This document shows, piece by piece, positions 41,515 to 49,911 of a stretch of 64,000 bases of DNA (the stretch's first letter is position 1; every line of letters begins with the position of its first letter). The position numbers and the translations under genes are program-made. Below the pieces are notes generated by a model, which was not told the DNA's origin, did not search any database, and saw nothing but the letters and a program-made list of their open reading frames with translations. This stretch comes from Halanaerobium praevalens DSM 2228 (GTDB lineage: Bacteria; Bacillota; Halanaerobiia; Halanaerobiales; Halanaerobiaceae), in contig NC_017455.1 of NCBI RefSeq assembly GCF_000165465.1, positions 1,550,001 through 1,614,000 of the forward strand. Direction: 5' to 3'.

Positions 41515-42471
41515 TTACCAACTAACATGAAAACCCCTAGTGTCAATGTGAATAAAGGGCCCTCGAACTCCATTAGCTGCATAACAGCTAAGTCCTCCTT
41601 GCAAAGCTTTAAATTTTTCTTTTTGATCAAAAGCTAAGGCTAAATTATAAAGGATTTTTGCATCTTTTAAATCTGATTGGCCATCATGATTCAAATCATC
41701 CATCAAACTATTAACTTGATTATCAATATATATATCAGCTGCATCTCCATAAATATGCCGACTTAAAGCAGTTTTATTCCCAATCTTTTTATTAAAATAA
41801 GGACTGCGATAAGCACTTACAATTCCAAATGTATCAGCTTGATAACCAGCCCTATTTACCTCTTCTAATAAATATTCTAGTTTTAGTAATAATTTTTCTT
41901 TAATTATAATAAATTGGGGAAAACTTTGACTTTGATTTGTTACAAATTGTCTTAATTTAAAATGTGGAGTCAAATTTAAATCGAGCATTGATTTTTCAAT
42001 TTTTAAAAAACCTTTTGGATTTGAATAACTATCTTTTTTAGCAGCTGGAATTTGAGGATAGTTTCCTATTCTAAAATTTTTAAAATATTCTCCCTCTTTT
42101 TTAGTATAAGGAGTTAGAACAAAAACATTGATTAAAATTTCATCTTTTTTGGAATAATTATTTTTCTTATTCAATCGAACCTGATAATGACCACTTTCAG
42201 CTTGAGCTCGCCAACTAAAAGAAGTAGAGCTTTGATAAATTTTAGATCCCAATTTAATTCTATAGTTGGAATTCTGATCTTGCTTAGCAATTGAAATTTT
42301 TATTTTTTCTTTTGGTAAAACAAAAACACTAAAAATTTTAAATGGAATTTCTAAATCATTATAAATTACTGAAAAACTTGCTTTTTCATTTGCAAAAGCA
42401 TAAGTAGTTAAAGAAAAAATATTAATTAAAATAAAAGCTGCTAAAGTTATGACTAAGATTAACTTTTTCAT
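41515..42471 (-). CDS. Exported M15-family peptidase with EF-hand-like loop
   Basis: Protein of 318 residues with a signal peptide (to about Ala27) and a C-terminal peptidase M15_3-type domain. Zn ligands are His239 and Asp246 (SRHIYGDAADIY) and His308 (GPFIHID); SAYRSPYFN is also typical. Likely a D-Ala-D-Ala carboxypeptidase or an endolysin-like amidase acting on peptidoglycan. Between the ligands lies DLNHDGQSDLKD (259-270), an exact EF-hand/dockerin-type Ca2+ loop, so the activity or fold may need calcium. It follows an L,D-transpeptidase gene by 44 bp, forming a likely cell-wall pair. Confidence 0.86.
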   Translation of the reverse strand: MKKLILVITLAAFILINIFSLTTYAFANEKASFSVIYNDLEIPFKIFSVFVLPKEKIKISIAKQDQNSNYRIKLGSKIYQSSTSFSWRAQAESGHYQVRLNKKNNYSKKDEILINVFVLTPYTKKEGEYFKNFRIGNYPQIPAAKKDSYSNPKGFLKIEKSMLDLNLTPHFKLRQFVTNQSQSFPQFIIIKEKLLLKLEYLLEEVNRAGYQADTFGIVSAYRSPYFNKKIGNKTALSRHIYGDAADIYIDNQVNSLMDDLNHDGQSDLKDAKILYNLALAFDQKEKFKALQGGLSCYAANGVRGPFIHIDTRGFHVSW

Positions 42472-42515
42472 TCTTTTTTCTAGCTCCCCTAGTTTAAATT
42501 CTAATTTTTTTAAAT

Positions 42516-44156
42516 TTAAATATCTTTTTTAAAATAATGATCAATAATTTTTTGATCACGGTTATAAATATCTTCTCTAAAATTCAAATTATTTTCTTTG
42601 TCTACCCAAGCAGTATTATATTGCAGATAAATTTTAATTGGCTTTTTTAAATAAACAATTTTTTCTTTATCTTTTTTTATTGCTGCTTCAATATTTTCTC
42701 TACCCCATTTTTCTTGATCGATTAATAAATATTCAGCTAAATTAATAGGTTTTTCAATTCTAATACAACCAGAGCTAAAACTTCTTTCTTGTTCAGAAAA
42801 TAAGTATTGGCTTGGCGTATCATGAAGGTAAATACTAAATTTATTGGGAAACATAAATTTAATCCGACCTAGAGCATTTTGATCACCTGGATTTTGTCTC
42901 AATAAATAATTAAAATTGTCTTTAGTAATTTTTGTCCAATCAACTTTAGTTGGATCAATTTTTTCTAATCTATTATTGCCAATATATTTAAATAAACTAT
43001 AGTTCTTATCTTCTAAATAATTAAGATCTTTTTTAATTAAAGGCAATTTATCTTCAACTGCAATTGTATGAGGAACATACCAATAAGGATTTAAAACTAA
43101 ATATTTAATTTCATCACTAAAAACAGGAGTACTTCTCTGTTTTTTTCCTACTATAGTTTTCATTTCCATTATCTTTTGTTGTTCTTCATATAATTTCAAT
43201 TTATAATTAGCAATATTAACATAAATATAACGATCACCTAAATTTTCAGGTAACCATCTCCATCTTTCCATATTAACAATTAATTGTTTTATTCTCTCAG
43301 ATAAAGGGATATTTAAGGCTTTTAATGTTTTAGGGCCTACAACTCCATCTGGAGTTAAACCATAATCAACTTGAAATTTCATTACTGCTTCTTTAAGTTG
43401 TTCGGTAAAAATATAATCTTGTTTTGAATTGTTTTCAGTTAAATAGTTTTTAGCTTTTAAATTTTGACGCAGTTCTTTTACTCGAACCCCTTTTGAGTTT
43501 TTAGTTAAAATCTGTTTTCCTTTAATTTGAGGCCAAGCATTTATTTGGCCTGAATCTCGATAATAAAATAATTTTTCTCTTAATTTCTGATAAGCCTTTG
43601 TTTTAGGCAAGTTTGAATTTAAGCTTTCTTCAATATTTTCCTTTGCCAATAAAGCATTTAATAATTTTTTAGACTGCAAAGAATCAGCCTGATAATTATT
43701 ATCTTCTATAATAATTTCTGCATTTATTTTACCATTCAAATAATCAGAAGCTAAGTCTAAATAGGCATCAGTTAATAAAATATCTAAAAGAGCTTTTTTA
43801 GCTATTGAATTAGTATTTAAATCACTCTCAAATGCTTTCTTAATATAAGCTAAATGATAAACTTCTGGATCTAAACCTTCTTGGTAAGAGTTCTGGATTG
43901 CAGTTAAAAGTGCTTTAGCATCTCTTTTAAAACCATTTTGATCAAGCCAAATTGAATTATAATGTCTTTGTTGATAAAATTCGATTAATTCTGGATAGAA
44001 TTTAATCTTTGATCCTTCTGGAAAATCACCATTATATTCTTCAATTACTAGCAAATGATTTCTAATTGACATTGCTAATTGTGCTTCAGCTTCTAAATTA
44101 GGACTAAAAACAAGTAAGCTAAATACAATAAAAAAAAGTAAAAGATTCTTTTTCAA
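42516..44156 (-). CDS. L,D-transpeptidase, YcbB-like, with peptidoglycan-binding domain
   Basis: Exported enzyme of 546 residues that forms or trims 3-3 crosslinks in peptidoglycan. Signal peptide at 1-24, an N-terminal scaffold (VYHLAYIKKAF), a PG_binding_1 domain (GVRVKELRQNL, then LKEAVMKFQVDYGLTPDGVVGPKTLKAL) and a YkuD catalytic domain with His and Cys464 in FSSGCIRIEKP. This is the YcbB/LdtD arrangement. I start at TTG 44156, 6 bp after GGGAGG; the longer frame to 44195 would run into the marR-like gene and contain the ribosome site. Confidence 0.9.
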   Translation of the reverse strand: MKKNLLLFFIVFSLLVFSPNLEAEAQLAMSIRNHLLVIEEYNGDFPEGSKIKFYPELIEFYQQRHYNSIWLDQNGFKRDAKALLTAIQNSYQEGLDPEVYHLAYIKKAFESDLNTNSIAKKALLDILLTDAYLDLASDYLNGKINAEIIIEDNNYQADSLQSKKLLNALLAKENIEESLNSNLPKTKAYQKLREKLFYYRDSGQINAWPQIKGKQILTKNSKGVRVKELRQNLKAKNYLTENNSKQDYIFTEQLKEAVMKFQVDYGLTPDGVVGPKTLKALNIPLSERIKQLIVNMERWRWLPENLGDRYIYVNIANYKLKLYEEQQKIMEMKTIVGKKQRSTPVFSDEIKYLVLNPYWYVPHTIAVEDKLPLIKKDLNYLEDKNYSLFKYIGNNRLEKIDPTKVDWTKITKDNFNYLLRQNPGDQNALGRIKFMFPNKFSIYLHDTPSQYLFSEQERSFSSGCIRIEKPINLAEYLLIDQEKWGRENIEAAIKKDKEKIVYLKKPIKIYLQYNTAWVDKENNLNFREDIYNRDQKIIDHYFKKDI

Positions 44157-44178
44157 AATCTTTCCTCCCTTAAAATAT

Positions 44179-44610
44179 TTAATAGATCTCTTCAATTTTA
44201 TTCAATAATTTTTCTAAAAGATTAGCTAATTCTTCAGCCGAATCTTCCATATCAAATAATGCTTGATTCATAAAAGCTTGTCTTTTCTCTAAAAGGCTAT
44301 TCATTATTTTTTTACCTTTTTCAGTAATTTCAAGTAAAACAACTCTTCGATCATCATTATCTCTTCTTCTTTTAACTAAATCAGCATCATGCAAATAATC
44401 TACTATTACTGTCACAGTACTATTAGCCATATGCAATTCTTCATGAATATAACCCATGTTAACTGGTTGAGATTCAATAATAACTCTTAATACATGAAAA
44501 CGTCCTAAGGTTAAATCATATGATCTTAAATGATCTTTTGTATATTCATTTAAATATTTAGATATATTACGGATTTTTGCTTCAATTTTTTTATTGTTTT
44601 TAACTCCCAT
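44179..44610 (-). CDS. MarR-family transcriptional regulator
   Basis: Winged-helix dimeric regulator of 143 residues. The recognition helix region is MGYIHEELHMANSTVTVIVDYLHDADLVKRRRDNDDRRVV, the classic MarR wing. Start at ATG 44610, 6 bp after AGGAGG; the longer frame from 44661 crosses that site. It has its own promoter (44673-44701). It lies just downstream of a DUF5320/NifX/MinD cluster whose two promoters carry near-identical palindromes around ACATATG, so it is the best local candidate to bind them. Effector unknown. Confidence 0.92.
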   Translation of the reverse strand: MGVKNNKKIEAKIRNISKYLNEYTKDHLRSYDLTLGRFHVLRVIIESQPVNMGYIHEELHMANSTVTVIVDYLHDADLVKRRRDNDDRRVVLLEITEKGKKIMNSLLEKRQAFMNQALFDMEDSAEELANLLEKLLNKIEEIY

Positions 44611-44672
44611 ATTGATCCTCCTAACTATAATAACTAGACTAATTACTTTATTATTAAGCAATATTTAAAAAT

Positions 44673-44701
44673 ATTATATAATAACTTAGAGTTAAAAACA
44701 A
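44673..44701 (-). promoter_or_regulatory. Promoter of the MarR-family gene
   Basis: Minus strand: TTGTTT (44696-44701), 17-bp spacer, TATAAT (44673-44678). An AT-rich palindrome, AATATTTAAAAATATT, lies at 44660-44675. Confidence 0.55.
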
Positions 44702-44702
44702 G

Positions 44703-44727
44703 AAAAGCTCCCAAGTGGGAGCTTAAA
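44703..44727 (-). terminator. Terminator of the DUF5320 gene
   Basis: Minus strand: AAGCTCCCACTTGGGAGCTTTT, an 8-9 bp stem followed by TTTTC. Located 27 bp after the stop. Confidence 0.82.
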
Positions 44728-44753
44728 TAGACTTTACTTTAAAATTAAATTTT

Positions 44754-45053
44754 TTAATTATTTAACTTATTTTTTATATTTTCTAATTCAGAGGCAAGAT
44801 CATTAACCATATTTTCTAAGTTATTTAATTGAGATTTTTCAACTTCAAAATCATTCGCACGATTTCTGTATCCTCTTTTTAAACCTCTATTAGCACATCC
44901 AAATTGATTTCTAAAGCCTCTACCTCTACCAGCTCTTGGAGAAACTGAATTAACTTTATAACCAGCTTGATCATTACCAACACAATAACCTAATGCTCTA
45001 CCTGTCATTGCTCCTGAACCAGCTGGACCTTTTCTATCTCCTCTTGGCATCAT
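44754..45053 (-). CDS. DUF5320 family small protein
   Basis: Protein of 99 residues. The first part is rich in Gly and Arg (MPRGDRKGPAGSGAMTGRAL, then SPRAGRGRGFRNQFG) with single Cys at about 24 and 53; the last part (LNNLENMVNDLASELENIKN) is a coiled-coil helix. This arrangement is that of DUF5320 proteins, which commonly accompany NifX/NifB-like and MinD-ferredoxin genes in anaerobes; their function is not established. It has a perfect consensus promoter with two candidate MarR sites and its own terminator. The start could also be the second Met. Confidence 0.85.
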   Translation of the reverse strand: MMPRGDRKGPAGSGAMTGRALGYCVGNDQAGYKVNSVSPRAGRGRGFRNQFGCANRGLKRGYRNRANDFEVEKSQLNNLENMVNDLASELENIKNKLNN

Positions 45054-45071
45054 AAATCACTCCTTTTTGTA

Positions 45072-45129
45072 TTGAACATATGCTCTTTATTGCTATTTTT
45101 ATTATACAGTCATTTTGGACATATGTCAA
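45072..45129 (-). promoter_or_regulatory. DUF5320 promoter with two candidate MarR operators
   Basis: Minus strand: TTGACA (45124-45129), 17-bp spacer, TATAAT (45101-45106), a full consensus match. One palindrome, TTGGACATATGTCAA (45115-45129), covers the -35 box; a second related element, TTGAACATATGCTC (45072-45085), lies at about +10 to +23. Confidence 0.72.
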
Positions 45130-45182
45130 GAAATGAATATTTTTTATTTTGTAGACTAATAAATCAATATATCTTATTTACT

Positions 45183-45515
45183 TTAATGTGAACAAGCATT
45201 ATCAGTAGTTTTTAATTTATTATTTAAATAATTTTCGACAGCTGTTAGAGCTTCACCTTTTGCCCCACAAATAACTTCAATTTTATTTTTTTCAAAAAGT
45301 GTAATTGCCTTTTGTCCCATTCCAGATGCAATAATAACTTCTGCTCCAGCATCACTTAATAATTTAGGTAATAAGCCTGGTTCATGACCTGGATTTTCTA
45401 AAACTTCATTTTTTTTAATTTGATTATCTTCTACACTAAAAATTTTAAAAGCTGGTGCATGACCAAAATGAGTAGAAACATTATTTCCTTGCACAGGCAC
45501 TGCTATTTTTTTCAT
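45183..45515 (-). CDS. NifX/NifB-type dinitrogenase iron-molybdenum cofactor domain protein
   Basis: Small domain protein of 110 residues with the family start KKIAVPVQGNNVSTHFGHAPAF and ASGMGQKAITLFEKNKIEV. Proteins of this fold bind or carry Fe-S or Fe-Mo cofactor precursors. It ends in NACSH, giving a Cys-His pair at the C-terminus. It starts 1 bp after the MinD-ferredoxin gene, so the two are coupled. No nif structural genes are in the window, so nitrogen fixation is not implied. Confidence 0.88.
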   Translation of the reverse strand: MKKIAVPVQGNNVSTHFGHAPAFKIFSVEDNQIKKNEVLENPGHEPGLLPKLLSDAGAEVIIASGMGQKAITLFEKNKIEVICGAKGEALTAVENYLNNKLKTTDNACSH

Positions 45516-45516
45516 T

Positions 45517-46383
45517 TTAAATTACCCCCATTTTTGTAGTTAAATATCTTTTTACTTTAATCATTTTTTGACGTAAATCTTGATCATTATCAACAAAAAA
45601 TTCTCCTCTTTTTAAAGAATCCACAATAACTTTGCTATAAGGTATTTTAGTTAAAAATTGAATATCTTCCTTTTGAGAATAAGAAATTATTTTTTCGCTA
45701 ATTTCTTTATTTAAATCATACTTATTAATTACAAGAGCAGCTTGAATTTTAAAGTGTTTTACAACTTCTACTACTCTTTTTAAATCAGAAAATCCTGATA
45801 AAGTTGGTTCAGTTACTAAAATAGCTAAATCTGATCCATTTAAAGATGCAATAACAGGACAACCGATTCCTGGTGATCCATCAATTAAAATCCAATCCTT
45901 TTCTTTTTTCTTAGCAATTTCTGCAGTTTTTTTCTTAACTTCACTAACTAACTTACCCGAAGTATCAGCACCTGGAAATAAACGAGCATGAACCATATCC
46001 CCAAACTGACTCTCTGCCTGATAAATATTTCCTGTTGCAACAGCTTCAAGTTTAAGCGCTTTTGTAGGACAAACCTCTACACAAACCCCACAACCCTCAC
46101 ATTTTAATTTTTTAACTTCAAAATCATTCACAGTTATTGCATTATATCGACAATGATCATAACATTTACCACAGTCTATACAAATCCATTGATTTTTAAC
46201 TGCCAATTTTGCTCCTTTATATATTTCTTTACTTTTATTAACTGGATTTAATAATAAATGTAAGTTAGGAGCATCAACATCACAATCACCCAGAACTAAA
46301 TTATCTAATAATGAGGCCAAATTAGCTGTAAAAGTAGTCTTTCCAGTTCCACCTTTACCACTAATTATTGTTATTTCTTTCAT
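45517..46383 (-). CDS. MinD/Mrp-superfamily ATPase with inserted ferredoxin domain (second copy)
   Basis: P-loop ATPase of 288 residues. The deviant Walker A is SGKGGTGKTT (about 8-17), and two 4Fe-4S motifs are inserted at about 63-108: CIDCGKCYDHC and CEGCGVCVEVCP. WILIDGSPGIGCPV is the switch/Walker B part. Such paired MinD-ferredoxin proteins are found with NifX-like proteins in anaerobes and are thought to act in metal-cluster assembly or transfer; no function is proven. It overlaps its paralogue upstream by 23 bp. Probable partner of the NifX-like protein encoded next. Confidence 0.9.
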   Translation of the reverse strand: MKEITIISGKGGTGKTTFTANLASLLDNLVLGDCDVDAPNLHLLLNPVNKSKEIYKGAKLAVKNQWICIDCGKCYDHCRYNAITVNDFEVKKLKCEGCGVCVEVCPTKALKLEAVATGNIYQAESQFGDMVHARLFPGADTSGKLVSEVKKKTAEIAKKKEKDWILIDGSPGIGCPVIASLNGSDLAILVTEPTLSGFSDLKRVVEVVKHFKIQAALVINKYDLNKEISEKIISYSQKEDIQFLTKIPYSKVIVDSLKRGEFFVDNDQDLRQKMIKVKRYLTTKMGVI

Positions 46384-47239
46384 TTTTTAAGGCCTCCTCT
46401 AATATAAGATTATATAAATCTTTAAACTTTTGTCTCCAGCCATCAATTTCTGTTACAAATGCTTTACCAACAGAATAAAGCTCTGCTATTTTTCTAGAAA
46501 AAGGGATTTTAAATAAAATATTGATTCCATTTTGCTGACAATAATCTTCAATTAAATAATCAGAATCTTTTTCAGCTCTATTGATTATAACAGCAAAAGG
46601 CTGATTTAAATTATTTAACATTTCAACTACCATTTTCAAGTCATGTAAACCAAAAACACTAGGTTCAGTTACAATTACTGTAAAATCACTTTCAATAATT
46701 GCTTCAATAGTAGGGCAAGTAGTTCCAGGTGGAGAATCAATAATTACTTTTTTATTTTTATTTATTTTAGTTTTTAATTTCCTAATAATTGGTACTGCTT
46801 TTTCTTCACCTGTATTTAATTCTCCCTGCCAAAAATCAATTTTTTCTAAACGATCATGATAGATTTTGCCTAATTCTTTTTCCTTTTCACTAATTGCATT
46901 TTCCGGACATACAAGTTTACATCCTCCACAGCTGTGACAAACCTCCTCAAAAACTAAAAGATTATTCAGCATTAAAGCTAAAGCATTATATTGACAAAAA
47001 TCAACACATTTACGACATGCTGTACATTTTTCAGTATTTACTTCTGGAATTAATCTTAAAACTGATTCTTTTCTTTTAGTTTCAATTTGAGGTGAAATAA
47101 ACAAATAATCATTTGGCTCTTCTACATCTGCATCAACTAACTGCACATTATCAAGAGCTAATGCCAAATTGACTGCTAAAGTTGTTTTACCTGTACCTCC
47201 TTTTCCACTTAAAATTGATAGAGATATGTTTTTTTTCAC
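46361..47239 (-). CDS. MinD/Mrp-superfamily ATPase with inserted ferredoxin domain (first copy)
   Basis: Paralogue of the next gene, 292 residues. Walker A SGKGGTGKTT; inserted clusters CTACRKCVDFC and CHSCGGCKLVCP; KKVIIDSPPGTTCPTIEA as the ATPase core. Both Fe-S motifs keep all eight cysteines. Gene overlap with its paralogue implies coordinate synthesis, perhaps as a heterodimer. It follows the first NifX-like gene by 20 bp. Confidence 0.9.
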   Translation of the reverse strand: MKKNISLSILSGKGGTGKTTLAVNLALALDNVQLVDADVEEPNDYLFISPQIETKRKESVLRLIPEVNTEKCTACRKCVDFCQYNALALMLNNLLVFEEVCHSCGGCKLVCPENAISEKEKELGKIYHDRLEKIDFWQGELNTGEEKAVPIIRKLKTKINKNKKVIIDSPPGTTCPTIEAIIESDFTVIVTEPSVFGLHDLKMVVEMLNNLNQPFAVIINRAEKDSDYLIEDYCQQNGINILFKIPFSRKIAELYSVGKAFVTEIDGWRQKFKDLYNLILEEALKNERNNNN

Positions 47240-47259
47240 TTTAATTATTACTCCTAAAA

Positions 47260-47601
47260 TTATTTTTTTGAATCAATTATTTTTGCTATCTCTGGCTCAT
47301 TATAGACATCTTTAATTAATTTTTGGTCTTCTAATTCTAACATTTTTATGCCAGCTGTTTTTAAAGCTTTAGTTGCCTTAGGCCCAAAATGATAAGCTGT
47401 AACTAAATCTACACCTTGATCAGCACACAATTGGGCAGCAGCAATTCCAGCTCCACTTTTTTTAGCAGCTGCTTCATTTTTTATAAATTCAACTTGATCA
47501 TTTTCACTATTTATTAAAGCAAAATAATTTGCCCTCCCAAAATTAGCGTGTATTTTACTTTTTAAATCACCAAATTCAACTGCAGGTATAATTATTTTCA
47601 T
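47260..47601 (-). CDS. NifX-type domain protein (first copy)
   Basis: Protein of 113 residues, same family as the one at 45183 (KIIIPAVEFGDLKSKIHANFGRA, then TAYHFGPKATKALKTAGIKM). It has no Cys-His tail. GGAGGAG site before the ATG. Located between the Mrp gene, from which it is separated by a hairpin, and the paired MinD-ferredoxin genes. Confidence 0.87.
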   Translation of the reverse strand: MKIIIPAVEFGDLKSKIHANFGRANYFALINSENDQVEFIKNEAAAKKSGAGIAAAQLCADQGVDLVTAYHFGPKATKALKTAGIKMLELEDQKLIKDVYNEPEIAKIIDSKK

Positions 47602-47630
47602 TTTATTTTAACTCCTCCAATCTGCTCAAA

Positions 47631-47662
47631 AGGATGCTTTTTAAATTAATTAAGCACCCTAA
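47631..47662 (-). terminator. Hairpin after mrp, possible partial terminator
   Basis: Minus strand: AGGGTGCTT with AAGCATCCT (one G-U) and TTTTG. Because no promoter is seen before the next gene, it may act as an attenuator that lets some transcripts continue. Confidence 0.65.
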
Positions 47663-47676
47663 ATGGCAGCTAAAAA

Positions 47677-48510
47677 TTATTTTTTTAAACTAAGTGGCTT
47701 TAAATTTTCATCAAAACCACCCTTTTTTTCTGCTAATTTTTTAGCAATTTTAATAAATTCTTTTGAAATATCTGCTTCTGGATCATCAAAAACAATTGGT
47801 TGACCTGAGTCACTACGGCGTCTTACTTCAGAAATTAGGGGTAATTGGCCTAAAAGTTCAGTTTCCATAAAATCTGCTAAATTTTGACCTCCATTTTCAC
47901 CAAAAATATAGTCTTTATTACCACATTCTTGGCACTTGTAATAAGCCATATTTTCAACAACACCTAAAACATCATGTTCCATTTTTTCAGCCATAGCTCC
48001 AATTCTACCAGCTACTTTAGTTGCTGTAACTTGAGGAGTAGTAACTACCAAAGTTTGGGCATGAGGAACTTTTTGCATTATATTTAAAGGCATATCTCCT
48101 GTACCAGGAGGTAAATCTAATAACAGATAATCTAATTCTCCCCAGCGAACATCTTTGAAAAATTGTTCTAAAGCTCCGCCTAGTAATGGTGCTCTCCAAA
48201 TAACAGCTTCATTTTCTCCTACAAAAGATCCCATAGAAATAACTTTAATTCCTTTAACCTCAGGTGGAATAATTTCAGATTCACTAACTGCTTTTGGCTT
48301 ATCTGTAACACCTAAAATTCGGGGTACACTAAACCCTCTAACATCTGCATCTATAATTCCAACCTTATAATCTAATTTAGCAAGTGCAGTAGCCAGATTA
48401 ACTGTAACAGTAGATTTACCAACTCCACCCTTACCACTAGCTACAGCGATAATTCCTTTATTAATTGAACCATGTTCTAATATAATTTGCTCATTTTTTA
48501 CATCATACAT
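47677..48510 (-). CDS. mrp: Mrp/NBP35-family iron-sulfur cluster carrier ATPase
   Basis: ATPase of 277 residues. Walker A SGKGGVGKST (about 26-35), DADVRGFSVPRILG, LLLDLPPGTGDMPL, and a CxxC cluster site in YYKCQECG (about 193-196). ApbC/Mrp proteins bind a 4Fe-4S cluster and pass it to apoproteins. First gene of the cluster that includes NifX-like and MinD-ferredoxin genes. Promoter at 48557-48585 with a candidate MarR site over the start point. Confidence 0.92.
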   Translation of the reverse strand: MYDVKNEQIILEHGSINKGIIAVASGKGGVGKSTVTVNLATALAKLDYKVGIIDADVRGFSVPRILGVTDKPKAVSESEIIPPEVKGIKVISMGSFVGENEAVIWRAPLLGGALEQFFKDVRWGELDYLLLDLPPGTGDMPLNIMQKVPHAQTLVVTTPQVTATKVAGRIGAMAEKMEHDVLGVVENMAYYKCQECGNKDYIFGENGGQNLADFMETELLGQLPLISEVRRRSDSGQPIVFDDPEADISKEFIKIAKKLAEKKGGFDENLKPLSLKK

Positions 48511-48536
48511 TAAATAATCACCTCATTATATATTAT

Positions 48537-48585
48537 GGTCATTTGTTCATTTAACGATTATACTATAACACTTTTTTATTTTCAA
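48537..48585 (-). promoter_or_regulatory. mrp promoter with candidate MarR operator
   Basis: Minus strand: TTGAAA (48580-48585), 17-bp spacer, TATAAT (48557-48562). Right at the start, minus-strand AATGAACAAATGACC (48537-48551) resembles the two elements before the DUF5320 gene. Confidence 0.65.
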
Positions 48586-48711
48586 TTCAAGTTTTTAAGC
48601 TTAAATAAAGTTAAATTTAATTAATAGTTTTCATTTTTAGTTAATATAAGATAAAATATAAAATAGGTTAATTTTAATTAAACAATAATCTATCATCAAA
48701 GGGTGTACTAA

Positions 48712-49779
48712 ATGAGAAAAGAAAGAATAATAACTTATAAGAAAAGTTTAGAATTAGAAAATAGTATTTATATCGATGTAAGAACAAATTCAGAATATCA
48801 AGAGGCAACTATACCAGGAGCAGTTAATATTGAATTACTTAATGATCAACAAAGAAAAAAAATAGGAACTATTTATAAAAAACAAAGTCCTAAAAAGGCA
48901 AAATTAAAAGGGGTAGAATTAGTTTCTCCAAAAATTCCAGCTTTAATTGCTGAGGTTAATGAACTAGCTAAAAGCTATGATAATTTAATTATGTTTTGTG
49001 CAAGAGGTGGTTTGAGAAGTAAAAGTTTAGCAGAATTTTCTGATTTAGCAGGTATTGAAGTTTATAGATTAGAAGGTGGTTATAAAAACTATCGCCATTA
49101 TATTATGCATAAATTAGCAAACTATAAATTCAAAGCTAAAATAGCAGTTTTACATGGCAATACAGGAGTTGGCAAAACTTATATTTTAAAAGAAATGGAA
49201 AAAATGGGAGCAAATATTGTCGATTTAGAAGGAATTGCTAATCACCGTGGATCTGCTTTTGGGAGTATTGGTTTAAATCAACCTTATAACCAAAAATATT
49301 TTGAATCTCTTCTCTGGCAAGAACTAAAAAATAAGGATCAGCAAGATGGAGTTATTTTTGTTGAAGCCGAAAGTAGAAGGGTTGGTCATTCGGTTATTCC
49401 TGAGTTTTTTTATAAAAAAATGAAAGCTGGGGATGATTTATTAATTAAGGCTAAAATGGCCAAAAGAGTAGACAATATTTATTTAGAATATATAAAAGAT
49501 ATTGAAACAAATAAAGAAAATTTTAGAGAGAGAGTTTTAGAGTCTTTAACTGCAATAAAAAAATATTTAATTAAAAAAGCAGGCAAAAAAAATTATTTCA
49601 AGCTTTTAGATTTAGCTGAAAAATCAAATTTTAAAAAACTAACTAAAATACTTCTTGCAGAATATTATGACCCAATGTATGAACATTCTCAAGCAAAAAT
49701 TGATAATTATAAAATTAAAATCGAAGCTGAAAATATTAAGCACGCAGCCCAAGAAATTGTAAATTTTTATGGGATTTAA
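48712..49779 (+). CDS. mnmH: tRNA 2-selenouridine synthase
   Basis: Protein of 355 residues (SelU/YbbB) that replaces the 2-thio group of wobble U34 in some tRNAs with selenium through a geranylated intermediate. The N-terminal rhodanese domain has catalytic Cys96 in IMFCARGGLRS; the C-terminal part has a P-loop GNTGVGKT (149-156). The characteristic IGTIYKKQSPKKAKLKG stretch is present. It implies that the cell makes selenophosphate (SelD), though selD is not in the window. GGTG-type weak ribosome site before the ATG; divergent from mrp. Confidence 0.92.
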   Translation: MRKERIITYKKSLELENSIYIDVRTNSEYQEATIPGAVNIELLNDQQRKKIGTIYKKQSPKKAKLKGVELVSPKIPALIAEVNELAKSYDNLIMFCARGGLRSKSLAEFSDLAGIEVYRLEGGYKNYRHYIMHKLANYKFKAKIAVLHGNTGVGKTYILKEMEKMGANIVDLEGIANHRGSAFGSIGLNQPYNQKYFESLLWQELKNKDQQDGVIFVEAESRRVGHSVIPEFFYKKMKAGDDLLIKAKMAKRVDNIYLEYIKDIETNKENFRERVLESLTAIKKYLIKKAGKKNYFKLLDLAEKSNFKKLTKILLAEYYDPMYEHSQAKIDNYKIKIEAENIKHAAQEIVNFYGI

Positions 49780-49833
49780 ATTTCTGTTAAAGATTAATTA
49801 TCTAATTTAAAATAATTTTTAGTTTGTACATTA

Positions 49834-49880
49834 AAAAGGTTAACTTTAATTAAATAATTAAAGTTAACCTTTATTTTTAT
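49834..49880. terminator. Bidirectional terminator between mnmH and the NSS gene
   Basis: AAAAGGTTAACTTTAATTA and its complement around a short loop, about 18 bp of stem, with T-runs on both sides. Confidence 0.85.
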
Positions 49881-49911
49881 AATAATATATTTTTAAAAGA
49901 ACAAAATAAGT

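Noticed and set aside
45183-47601. Nitrogen-fixation cluster
   Set aside because: NifX-type domains alone do not show nitrogen fixation; there are no nifHDK, nifE or nifN genes.
15624-49779. Selenium module linking the YedE-like transporter with mnmH
   Set aside because: The genes are 32 kb apart, no selD or selenoprotein gene is seen, and the transporter sits beside sulfur genes.
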